From Aquificota bacterium (GTDB lineage Bacteria > Aquificota > Aquificia > Aquificales > QOAS01), in the NCBI GenBank assembly GCA_026987085.1, contig JALSNH010000227.1, positions 1-7,634 of the forward strand: DNA of 7,634 bases, in the 5' to 3' direction. The notes below the pieces were generated by a model, which made no database searches, was not told the DNA's origin, and worked only from the letters and a program-made list of their open reading frames with translations. Position 1 is the stretch's first letter, and each line of letters opens with the position of its first letter. Made by a program: the position numbers and the translations under genes. Shown here in pieces: positions 1 to 5,844 of the stretch.

Positions 1-64
1 GGTGAAAAAATACAATAAATGTATGTTTAAAACTTTTTACAAAACAGTTAATATTTGTTCTTTC

Positions 65-853
65 ATGAGGAAATTTTTACTAGTTACTACGGCTCCGGTT
101 TTAATTTTCGCTTCGAATCAAGGAAAAGAGCATATAAATGTATGTCCTTCTACTCAAGTTGTTGCAAAGAATCTTTCAAATATATTTTTACTACCCAATT
201 TGAAGGTTATAGAAGTTAAAAAAGCTCCTATCAAAGGTTTATGTGAAGCGGTTATTAAACTAAACGGTGAAAAATTACCTTTATATGTTGATAGTAGCGG
301 AAGATATTTACTTCTTGGTTCTGGAAATGGTTTAAGTCAGATAATAGATCTCCAAACTAAGGAAAACTTAACACAAAAGGAAATTCAAGAGCTTAATAAA
401 CTTTCGCAGGAAGAAGTTAAAGCTCTCGACAAATATGTAGCCTTTACCTACGGTAAGAAAGGTAAAGTCGTGTATCTTTTTACCGACCCCGAATGTCCGT
501 TTTGTCAAAGGCTTGAACCCACCCTTAAAAAGTTAGCAGATGAGGGTAAAATTCAAGTTAAGGTAATACTATTCCCTCTACCGTTCCACCCGCACGCTAG
601 AGAAAAAGCAGTTGCTATAGTCTGCCACCATATAGGTTGGAAAGGCTTAAGAGGTTCCTACTGGACAGATGAAAAAATGAAAAATCTCTCCAAATGGCAA
701 TGTAAAGAGGGCCAAAAACTTGTAGAGGAAAGTATAAAAATAGGCCAAAAATATGGAGTTAGCGGAACGCCTACTATGATTACCGAGGAAGGTAAAAAGG
801 TTGTTGGGGCATTACCGGAGCCTATGTTAAAAAAAGAGCTAGGAATCAAATAA
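65..853 (+). CDS. dsbC: Exported thiol:disulfide interchange protein, DsbC-like isomerase
   Basis: This is a predicted envelope disulfide isomerase that reshuffles wrong disulfides in exported proteins. The frame is open to the left edge, and a GTG at 2 could give 21 extra residues. I chose the ATG at 65 because it starts a normal signal peptide (MRKFLLVTTAPVLIFAS); no Shine-Dalgarno sequence decides the matter. In the 262-residue form, about residues 35-115 resemble the DsbC N-terminal dimerisation domain, followed by a linker helix and a thioredoxin fold with active site C144-P-F-C147. The cis-proline loop is T235-P236. C187 and C213 match the second, structural disulfide of E. coli DsbC, and the gap from the first active-site Cys to C187 is 43 residues, as in E. 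coli (98 to 141). C27 and C60 are additional. The protease gene follows after 20 bp, so co-transcription is likely. DsbG or another DsbA/C-type reductase is the alternative; the fold assignment is firm and the exact substrate is not. Confidence 0.86.
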   Translation: MRKFLLVTTAPVLIFASNQGKEHINVCPSTQVVAKNLSNIFLLPNLKVIEVKKAPIKGLCEAVIKLNGEKLPLYVDSSGRYLLLGSGNGLSQIIDLQTKENLTQKEIQELNKLSQEEVKALDKYVAFTYGKKGKVVYLFTDPECPFCQRLEPTLKKLADEGKIQVKVILFPLPFHPHAREKAVAIVCHHIGWKGLRGSYWTDEKMKNLSKWQCKEGQKLVEESIKIGQKYGVSGTPTMITEEGKKVVGALPEPMLKKELGIK

Positions 854-873
854 AGGAAGAAAATAGGCTTTTC

Positions 874-2163
874 ATGAGATTTTTAAAAAGTTCCCTTTTA
901 CCCTTTTTAGGTCTTGTAAGTCTTTCGGTAGCTGCCCCCTCCTCTAAAAATGACTCCCAAGCTTACAACGAATATTTATGGTTTAAAGTTTTTTCCGATG
1001 TTTATGTAATTGCGAAAAACTACTATGTGGAACCAATAACTCCCAAACAGTTAATCATCAATGCAGCAAAGGGAATGTTGGAAAAGTTAGACCCTTACAG
1101 TGAATATTTCACAAATGAGGAGCTCAAAGAGTTTGAAGAGGATACCTATGGCGAATTTGGAGGTATTGGTATAGAAATATCAATAGATAAAGGAAGACCT
1201 ATTGTAGTTGCCCCTATTGAGGGAACTCCCGCCTACAAAGCCGGTTTGAGAGCAGGGGATATTATTGTAAAAATCAACGGGGAGGACACCTACGGTCTAT
1301 CTATCCTCGATGTGGTAAAAAAAATTAGGGGAAAACCGGGAACGGAAGTCAAATTGACTATCTATCGCCCTGAGGAGAATAAAACCTTTACCGTTGCCTT
1401 AAAAAGGGCGGTAATACATGTAAATCCCGTTAAGTGGACTCTAATTAAAGAAAAAAATGGCACCATAGGTTATGTAAAACTTGTCCAATTCCAACCTAAC
1501 GCTGCGGATAAATTGAAACAAGCTCTTAAGCAGATACTAAAAAATAAAAATCTTAAAGGCATTATTCTCGATCTGAGAAATGACCCTGGAGGATTATTGA
1601 GCCAAGCTGTTGCGGTGGCGGACCTCTTTTTGCCTCCCAATAAAGTTGTGGTTTCGATAAAAGGTAGGGTGGAAAACGAAAGTTTTAAAACTAAAGAGCC
1701 GGCCCTTGTTCCAAAAAATGTAAAGTTGGTTATTTTGGTGAATAGAGGAACTGCATCCGCTTCGGAAATAGTAAGCGGGTGTTTACAAGATTACAAAAGG
1801 GCTATTTTGGTTGGTGAAAAAACCTTTGGAAAATTTAGGGTTCAAAACTTAATACCGGTTGAAAATGGAAAGTTTGGAGCTGTAAAAATTACTACTGCTT
1901 TTTATTACACTCCTAAAGGAAGAATGTTGGATAAGAAGGGTCTCACTCCGGATATAGAAGTAAAGATGACAAACGAGGAGTGGAAAAAACTATATGAAGT
2001 TATTCGTAAGGAGAGAATTGAAAAGAATATAAGCTACTCCCAGGTAATCCTACTCCCTAAACTGGATAGACAGTTAAAGGTTGCTATTGAGGTTATTGAA
2101 GGAACTTACAAACCCAACAAGGAAAAGAAAAACAAAGTTTCTACACAGAAAAAGGTAAAGTAG
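874..2163 (+). CDS. ctpA: Exported C-terminal processing serine protease, S41 family (CtpA/Prc)
   Basis: This is a tail-specific envelope protease that trims or degrades exported proteins from their C-terminus. Residues 1-21 form a signal peptide ending near SVAA. Residues 30-90 are the N-terminal helical part (including LDPYSEYF). About 95-178 form a PDZ domain with the GIGIEI carboxylate-binding loop and an AGLRAGD turn. About 185-365 form the S41 core with LDLRNDPGGLL at 232-242. The catalytic dyad is S295 (in GTASASEI) and K320, with Q324 behind it; the 25-residue spacing and Lys-x3-Gln match Bacillus CtpB. The usual FGKGxVQ reads FGKFRVQ, so Phe321 replaces the glycine after the catalytic Lys. 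A lysine-rich tail (about 410-429) ends the protein. At 429 residues it has typical CtpA length. A weak AGG at 865-867 is the only ribosome-site candidate. The DsbC-like gene lies just upstream and probably shares its mRNA. Confidence 0.93.
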   Translation: MRFLKSSLLPFLGLVSLSVAAPSSKNDSQAYNEYLWFKVFSDVYVIAKNYYVEPITPKQLIINAAKGMLEKLDPYSEYFTNEELKEFEEDTYGEFGGIGIEISIDKGRPIVVAPIEGTPAYKAGLRAGDIIVKINGEDTYGLSILDVVKKIRGKPGTEVKLTIYRPEENKTFTVALKRAVIHVNPVKWTLIKEKNGTIGYVKLVQFQPNAADKLKQALKQILKNKNLKGIILDLRNDPGGLLSQAVAVADLFLPPNKVVVSIKGRVENESFKTKEPALVPKNVKLVILVNRGTASASEIVSGCLQDYKRAILVGEKTFGKFRVQNLIPVENGKFGAVKITTAFYYTPKGRMLDKKGLTPDIEVKMTNEEWKKLYEVIRKERIEKNISYSQVILLPKLDRQLKVAIEVIEGTYKPNKEKKNKVSTQKKVK

Positions 2164-2179
2164 TTTCACTTTCTTTTCT

Positions 2180-2199
2180 CCTTTAAAGGTTTTAACCTT
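2180..2199 (+). repeat. Small overlapping inverted repeats ahead of thpR
   Basis: The 46-bp gap between the protease gene and thpR contains CCTTTAAAGG (2180-2189), a perfect 10-bp palindrome. It overlaps a short hairpin in which AAGGT (2186-2190) pairs with ACCTT (2195-2199) across a TTTA loop. Without a T-run after it, this is not a convincing terminator. It could shape the thpR leader, or be chance in AT-rich sequence. Confidence 0.3.
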
Positions 2200-2209
2200 A
2201 AGTAATTTA

Positions 2210-2782
2210 ATGATTAGGGTTTTTATAGGTTTTTTTACATCTCCGGTTGTGATAGAAAAATCCTCCCGTTTAAGGGAAGAGGCTTCCACATTTCTATTCG
2301 GAAAGTGGACCCAACCGCAAAATTTGCATATTACACTTCAATTTATAGGTAATGTAGATAGAAAAACCCTTTCGGAACTGTTAAAAACTACCCAAGAAGT
2401 TGCGGAAAGTTTTAGGCCTTTTAAAATAACCTACAAAGGTCTTGGGGTGTTTCCGCACCCAAAAAGGCCAAGGATTCTTTGGGTAGGTGTCGATTACGGT
2501 AGTGGACCTTTAAAAAGGTTGGCAAAGGTTGTAGAAACTGCCAATAAAAGGGTGGCCAATATCCGTCCCGATACGAAACCTTTTCATCCGCATGTTACTA
2601 TATGCCGAATAAAATCTGTTGATAACAGAAAACTTTTCGGTTTAATGAAAAGATATCGCAATTTCATCTTTGGGGAGGAGGTTGTTAACAAAATAGCGGT
2701 TATAAAGAGCACCCTAACTCCAGAAGGACCTATCTATTCTCCTATAGAAACTTTTTATTTCTCCGCAGAGAAAAACTTTTAA
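2210..2782 (+). CDS. thpR: RNA 2',3'-cyclic phosphodiesterase (2H family, LigT/ThpR)
   Basis: This cytoplasmic 2H phosphoesterase hydrolyses RNA 2',3'-cyclic phosphate ends to 2'-phosphates; the family was first known as a 2'-5' RNA ligase. The two family-defining His-x-Thr motifs are both present: H40-I-T42 (in LHITLQFIG) and H128-V-T130 (in HPHVTICR). Their spacing is close to that of E. coli ThpR (H43 and H130). The N-terminus RVFIGF matches the usual first beta strand (R-x-F-hydrophobic), which supports the ATG at 2210. The length of 190 residues is normal for the family. There is no clear Shine-Dalgarno sequence. The gene follows the protease gene by 46 bp in the same direction and probably ends the transcription unit, since a hairpin and T-tract follow. 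No RNA repair or tRNA splicing partner is visible nearby. Confidence 0.93.
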   Translation: MIRVFIGFFTSPVVIEKSSRLREEASTFLFGKWTQPQNLHITLQFIGNVDRKTLSELLKTTQEVAESFRPFKITYKGLGVFPHPKRPRILWVGVDYGSGPLKRLAKVVETANKRVANIRPDTKPFHPHVTICRIKSVDNRKLFGLMKRYRNFIFGEEVVNKIAVIKSTLTPEGPIYSPIETFYFSAEKNF

Positions 2783-2790
2783 GCACTCCT

Positions 2791-2849
2791 TTTAAATACT
2801 TTCTTTCAAATAAGGTCAATAGGGAGTATTTAAACTCTTTTTCCTTTTT
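2791..2849 (+). terminator. Probable terminator after thpR
   Basis: TTTAAATACT (2791-2800) and AGTATTTAAA (2825-2834) form a perfect 10-bp inverted repeat around a 24-nt loop. A T-rich run (CTCTTTTTCCTTTTT) follows at once. The stem is AT-rich, which would be weak at high temperature. ACTCC (2785-2789) can pair instead with GGAGT (2823-2827). The position just after thpR, where it converges on the ferredoxin gene, supports a terminator role. Confidence 0.55.
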
Positions 2850-2874
2850 ATCTAAAGAAAAGAAGAAAAAAGAG
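2835..2874 (-). terminator. Purine/pyrimidine hairpin at the ferredoxin 3' end
   Basis: CTCTTTTT (2835-2842) pairs with AAAAAGAG (2867-2874). After one mismatch the stem continues for about six pairs (2844-2849 with 2860-2865), leaving a 10-nt loop. On the - strand it begins only a few bases after the ferredoxin stop codon. One arm is all pyrimidine and the other nearly all purine, so the U-rich arm can act as a termination tract in either direction. Confidence 0.4.
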
Positions 2875-2877
2875 AAA

Positions 2878-3096
2878 TTAGCAACCGTCAACGTCTTCTA
2901 CAATAATGCAGGATGCAGGGCATTCGTCGGCAACTTCTTTGATTTCGTCAACATTTTCGCAGAAGCAACCTTCATTGTTTTCGCCAACGGTAGCGATACC
3001 ATCACCTTGGTCTTGGAAAACTTCGGGAATTCTTTCATAACAAAGGGAGCAAGCTGTGCAAAGGTCCTGATCAATATGAACTTTTACACATGCCAT
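2878..3096 (-). CDS. Small single-cluster [4Fe-4S] ferredoxin
   Basis: This is a cytoplasmic low-potential electron carrier of 72 residues. The cluster ligands are C13-x2-C16-x2-C19 near the N-terminus and C59-P near the C-terminus, the pattern of monocluster ferredoxins such as those of Thermotoga, Pyrococcus and Desulfovibrio. The conserved IPEVF segment (23-27) and an acidic composition also fit. Five further cysteines (C3, C44, C46, C63, C72) are unusual; two of them could form the extra disulfide known in some monocluster ferredoxins. The start is secure: AGGAGGAGGT lies just upstream (complement of 3104-3113), and an extended -10 promoter sits about 35 bp before the ATG. The strong promoter and ribosome site suggest high expression. 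The partner enzymes are not shown by the window; the CODH about 4 kb away is a possible client, but that is only inference. Confidence 0.93.
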   Translation of the reverse strand: MACVKVHIDQDLCTACSLCYERIPEVFQDQGDGIATVGENNEGCFCENVDEIKEVADECPASCIIVEDVDGC

Positions 3097-3131
3097 AGTT
3101 CTTACCTCCTCCTAGTTTTTGATGGAGAGCA

Positions 3132-3140
3132 ATTATAGCA
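3132..3140 (-). promoter_or_regulatory. Extended -10 promoter of the ferredoxin gene
   Basis: Read on the - strand this is TGCTATAAT: a perfect TATAAT (complement of 3132-3137) preceded by the TGn of an extended -10 element. No good -35 box lies 16-18 bp upstream, as expected for extended -10 promoters. Transcription would start near 3125, giving a leader of about 28 nt with the strong Shine-Dalgarno site. It lies between the pentapeptide gene and the ferredoxin gene, so the ferredoxin can be expressed alone. Confidence 0.65.
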
Positions 3141-3177
3141 AAAAGAATCAAAAGTTTGCGATACAAAGAAAACACTT

Positions 3178-3801
3178 TTAGCCGTCATAATTGCCCGCCT
3201 GATAAATGTTTTCATCGGGATTGTAAGGTTTGCCGCCCCAGGGTTTTTTTCCATAAAAGGCGGTGTTCTCATCTTCTATTTCGGTAAATACCGCGTGGGA
3301 GGTATTGACCCTTCTTAGGTCGCTTTCTATAAACTTAACATTCTGAAAGTTGGATTTTTCTAAGTTGGACCCTTGAAGGTTCACATTTTCAAATACCGAA
3401 TCCTTTACAAGAGCAAATCTGAAGGAACTTTTTTTCATAACACACTCTTTAAAAATAACGCTTTCTAATTTTGCCTCATCGAAGTTGGAAACGTTTAAAA
3501 AAGCTCCGTTGAAGTTTACATTTTTTAAATGGGCTCCTCTAAAATTTGCCCTTTGAAGAAAGGATTCGTTGAAGGAACAATTGATTAATGTAGCGCCGGC
3601 GAAGTTTATTTCAGGAACATAGGCACCGTCAAACGAGCAATTTATCAATGTTGCACCGGCAAAATCGGCGGCGGTCATAGATGTATCGTTAAAGTTGGCA
3701 TTTTCTATGGTTAAGCCTCTAAATTTTGCAAATGTTAAGTCTAAACCTTCGAAATTACCTCCCTCTCTAAGGATTTTTTCAATATCAACCTTTCTTGGCA
3801 T
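3178..3801 (-). CDS. Pentapeptide-repeat protein (right-handed quadrilateral beta-helix)
   Basis: This 207-residue protein has no signal peptide. A hydrophobic residue falls at every fifth position from F17 to L162, giving 30 unbroken pentapeptides, or about 7.5 coils of a four-sided beta-helix. From 17 to 137 these central residues alternate strictly between Phe and an aliphatic residue (Leu, Ile, Met or Val). The phase slips at L147. The segment from F47 to F57 recurs exactly 20 residues later (F67 to F77), one full coil. The last 35 residues leave the repeat and are rich in Gly, Pro, Tyr and Asn. I chose the ATG at 3801 over a GTG at 3822 because GAGGAGG sits just upstream of it. Known members mimic DNA (MfpA, Qnr) or are of unknown role. 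This one is not especially acidic, and I cannot assign a function. Confidence 0.93.
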   Translation of the reverse strand: MPRKVDIEKILREGGNFEGLDLTFAKFRGLTIENANFNDTSMTAADFAGATLINCSFDGAYVPEINFAGATLINCSFNESFLQRANFRGAHLKNVNFNGAFLNVSNFDEAKLESVIFKECVMKKSSFRFALVKDSVFENVNLQGSNLEKSNFQNVKFIESDLRRVNTSHAVFTEIEDENTAFYGKKPWGGKPYNPDENIYQAGNYDG

Positions 3802-3806
3802 TATTT

Positions 3807-3813
3807 CCTCCTC
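3807..3813 (-). promoter_or_regulatory. Shine-Dalgarno site fixing the pentapeptide gene start
   Basis: The complement reads GAGGAGG, five bases before the ATG at 3801. The in-frame GTG at 3822 lies upstream of this site and has no comparable sequence ahead of it, so the shorter, 207-residue product is the real one. Confidence 0.85.
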
Positions 3814-3888
3814 AATCTTCACCTTTTAAAGGTTAGGTTTTTTCCCGTTTCCTTTCTATGGATAGCATCAATATAAATGGATTATTAA

Positions 3889-3917
3889 TTGACAAAATGC
3901 ATCATTATAGCTATAAT
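3889..3917 (+). promoter_or_regulatory. Perfect consensus sigma-70 promoter of the globin gene
   Basis: TTGACA (3889-3894) and TATAAT (3912-3917) are both exact consensus and are separated by 17 bp, the optimal distance. Transcription should begin at about 3924-3925, only 4-5 bases before the globin ATG at 3929. That leaves no room for a Shine-Dalgarno site, and none is present. Unless the promoter is repressed or another start is used, this predicts strong transcription of a nearly leaderless mRNA. Confidence 0.8.
3904..3917. promoter_or_regulatory. 14-bp perfect palindrome holding -10 boxes on both strands
   Basis: ATTATAGCTATAAT equals its own reverse complement. Each half is a TATAAT, one per strand, so the element could open in both directions or bind a dimeric repressor across the globin -10 box. 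The - strand copy faces the pentapeptide gene but lacks a good -35 box (CCATAG at the expected place). The symmetry itself is certain; the role is inference. Confidence 0.5.
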
Positions 3918-3928
3918 CTCCCGCTGCT

Positions 3929-4543
3929 ATGGAAAAATGCGAAAAAAGGCTTGAAAAAAGCTTAGAAAAAATTTCTGAAGTTTTGGAAAATGCAAGACAG
4001 CTTTTGACTTTTTCGGAAAAAGATATTGAAATTTTAAAAATTAGGAAAGACTTACTAAAATCTTGGAGCGATGAGATAATAGAGGATTTTTACGACAACC
4101 TACTTAAAAGTAAAAAGGCGCGAGAAATTATAGAGAAGAACAATATAAACTTAATTAAACTTAAGCAGGCAAATAAAGAATGGTATGAGCAGATAGTATC
4201 CGGCAATGTTGATGAGAAATTTTTTAAATACTCTTTCTATGTAGGGTTGCTACATATCTATTACGGTGTGGATAACCACTTAATGATTCTTATGGCCGAC
4301 GTTTTAAGAAGGAAGTTTTTAAAGCTCTGTTTGGAAACTTTTGATGAAGAGGAAGCTTTTGAAGTTTATCAAAGTTTTAGCAAAATAGTTGCCGCATTTG
4401 TAGGTATGACTGTTGAAGGTTATGTTTTTATGCTAACGGAGGCTTTGATGGATATTTTAGGAATGAAGCCCAAGTTGGTTGATAGGTTGTTAAAAATGGA
4501 ACTCAAACAGGCAATTCAATATTTCAGAAAGAATCTGATTTAA
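3929..4543 (+). CDS. Single-domain sensor globin / protoglobin-like haem protein
   Basis: This 204-residue, mostly helical protein matches the globin domain of globin-coupled sensors and protoglobins. FYDNLL (54-59) fits helix B. A segment with W85-Y86 and SGNVDEKFF (91-99) leads into YVGLLHIYYGV (104-114), where H109 is the expected proximal haem ligand (F8). Known members bind O2, CO or NO. The usual C-terminal signalling domain (chemotaxis, GGDEF or kinase) is absent: the protein ends about 30 residues after the last globin-like helix, with a basic amphipathic tail. It is therefore a stand-alone globin, or a sensor that works through a partner. There is no Shine-Dalgarno site and the promoter predicts an almost leaderless mRNA. 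No better in-frame start occurs soon downstream. Tandem TAA TAA stops close it. Its partner and ligand cannot be read from the sequence. Confidence 0.85.
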   Translation: MEKCEKRLEKSLEKISEVLENARQLLTFSEKDIEILKIRKDLLKSWSDEIIEDFYDNLLKSKKAREIIEKNNINLIKLKQANKEWYEQIVSGNVDEKFFKYSFYVGLLHIYYGVDNHLMILMADVLRRKFLKLCLETFDEEEAFEVYQSFSKIVAAFVGMTVEGYVFMLTEALMDILGMKPKLVDRLLKMELKQAIQYFRKNLI

Positions 4544-4577
4544 TAAAACTTACTGTTCAACTCCATGCTGTTTTATT
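4542..4577. terminator. AT-rich inverted repeat between globin and argG
   Basis: AATAAAAC (4542-4549) and GTTTTATT (4570-4577) are perfect reverse complements around a 20-nt loop, starting within the globin stop codon. The right arm is T-rich, but no long T-run follows. It lies where the globin (+) and argG (-) transcripts meet and could be a weak two-way terminator. Nothing else is evident in 4578-4626. Confidence 0.35.
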
Positions 4578-4626
4578 TGCGAGTTTAATTTAAAAAAGGA
4601 AAATTCAAAAATTAGCAGGTTAAAAA

Positions 4627-5844
4627 TTATTTGGATTTTTCATCTTTATCCTTTACTCGGCCGGCAACCTTTAAAGGCAACCCCCAAATTTTGGTAAAGA
4701 GTTTACCAGCAATATGGTCGAAAGCATCTTTAGGTGAATAGGTCGCCAAATCTTCAACATAGAGAGATTTTGGAGATTTTCTACCTACAACAAAAATGTT
4801 TCCTTTATAAAGTTTTAAACGAACATCACCATTTATATCTCTAGCAAGGGTATTGTTGAAGGCATCCATAGCTTCCCTCTGTTTGGAGAACCATAATCCG
4901 TTGTACACTAAGGTTGCATATTGGTGTCTTATATGTTCTATGTGATAATGGTAAGTAAACCTTTCCGTTGTGAGTGAAAGAAGTTCATCATAAGCCTTAT
5001 AGAGGATAAAGGCACCGGGAGCCTCGTAAAGTTCGCGGCTCTTTATACCCACCAAACGGTTTTCTACCATATCGACCCTTCCCACCCCATGTTTGGCACC
5101 TATTTTGTTAAGTTCCTCTATAAGTTGGTATAGTTTTTCAAACCTTTTGCCGTTAACCGCTACCGGTGTTCCTTCCTCAAAGGTTACGGTTATATATTCG
5201 GGCTCGTTGGGGGCATCTTCAGGATCAACGGTAATTTGCCAGGCATCTTTGGGCGGTTCTTGCCAAATATCCTCTAAAACACCCGCTTCTATGGAAACTC
5301 CCCATAGGTTTCTATCTATTGAGTAAGGTTTTTCTTTGGTTACAGGAACAGGTATACCGTGTTTTTTAGCATATTCTATCTCCTCATCACGGGATTTGAA
5401 CTCCCATTCTCTTACAGGTGCCAAAACCTCTATATCGGGTGCCAGAGCCCAAGCGGAAACCTCGAACCTTACCTGGTCGTTTCCCTTACCCGTAGAACCG
5501 TGGGCTATATAATCGGCACCATATTTTTTAGCTATCTCTATAAGTTTTTTGGATATTAAGGGCCTGGAAAGGGAGGCTGTTAAAGGATATTTATTTTCGT
5601 AGAGAGCCAAAGCTCTTAGAGTGGGAAGGCAATATTCGCGGGCAAATTCCTCCCTTACATCCTCAACAATAGCCTCAACTGCCCCAGCCAACTTAGCCTT
5701 ATCCGGTATATAATCAAGCTCTTCCCCTTGTCCTACATCGGCGGTATATGTAATTACTTCAAAACCCTGGTCGGTTAACCACCGAACTATAACAGAGGTA
5801 TCTAGACCTCCGGAGTAAGCTAGCACAACCCGTTTTTTAGTCAT
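4627..5844 (-). CDS. argG: Argininosuccinate synthase
   Basis: This enzyme ligates citrulline and aspartate using ATP to give argininosuccinate, the penultimate step of arginine synthesis. The N-terminus carries the ATP pyrophosphatase motif AYSGGLDTS (9-17) of the N-type PP-loop family. HGSTGKGNDQVRFE (115-128) is the second conserved nucleotide and substrate segment. SIDRNLWG (175-182) and YEAPGA (273-278) are further ArgG signatures. The length of 405 residues is normal, and the frame is intact with a short charged C-terminal tail. The ATG at 5844 starts directly before the first beta strand (KKRVVLAYSGG), so the start is secure, though there is no Shine-Dalgarno sequence. argH is not in the window. 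The gene is divergent from panC with an 88-bp spacer. A TAAAAT box (complement of 5859-5864) is the best -10 candidate, with no convincing -35. Confidence 0.97.
   Translation of the reverse strand: MTKKRVVLAYSGGLDTSVIVRWLTDQGFEVITYTADVGQGEELDYIPDKAKLAGAVEAIVEDVREEFAREYCLPTLRALALYENKYPLTASLSRPLISKKLIEIAKKYGADYIAHGSTGKGNDQVRFEVSAWALAPDIEVLAPVREWEFKSRDEEIEYAKKHGIPVPVTKEKPYSIDRNLWGVSIEAGVLEDIWQEPPKDAWQITVDPEDAPNEPEYITVTFEEGTPVAVNGKRFEKLYQLIEELNKIGAKHGVGRVDMVENRLVGIKSRELYEAPGAFILYKAYDELLSLTTERFTYHYHIEHIRHQYATLVYNGLWFSKQREAMDAFNNTLARDINGDVRLKLYKGNIFVVGRKSPKSLYVEDLATYSPKDAFDHIAGKLFTKIWGLPLKVAGRVKDKDEKSK

Noticed and set aside
2..64. GTG start at the left edge for the DsbC-like protein
   Set aside because: It would place about 21 polar residues, two of them Cys, ahead of a good signal peptide. 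The upstream context is cut off, so this is not fully excluded.
658..849. A 63-codon - strand open frame
   Set aside because: It is antisense to the thioredoxin-fold end of the DsbC-like gene.
2074..2289. A 71-codon - strand open frame
   Set aside because: It is antisense to the 3' end of the protease gene and the 5' end of thpR, with no recognisable domain or start signal.
2835..2880. Purine/pyrimidine tract as a possible triplex or origin element
   Set aside because: It is only about 45 bp, lies between convergent genes and is better explained as termination sequence. No DnaA boxes or iterons accompany it.
3802..3822. GTG start giving a 214-residue pentapeptide protein
   Set aside because: The GAGGAGG ribosome site lies between this GTG and the ATG at 3801, so translation should begin at 3801.
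5093..5559. Two + strand open frames (77 and 66 codons)
   Set aside because: Both are antisense to argG, including its conserved region, with no ribosome site.
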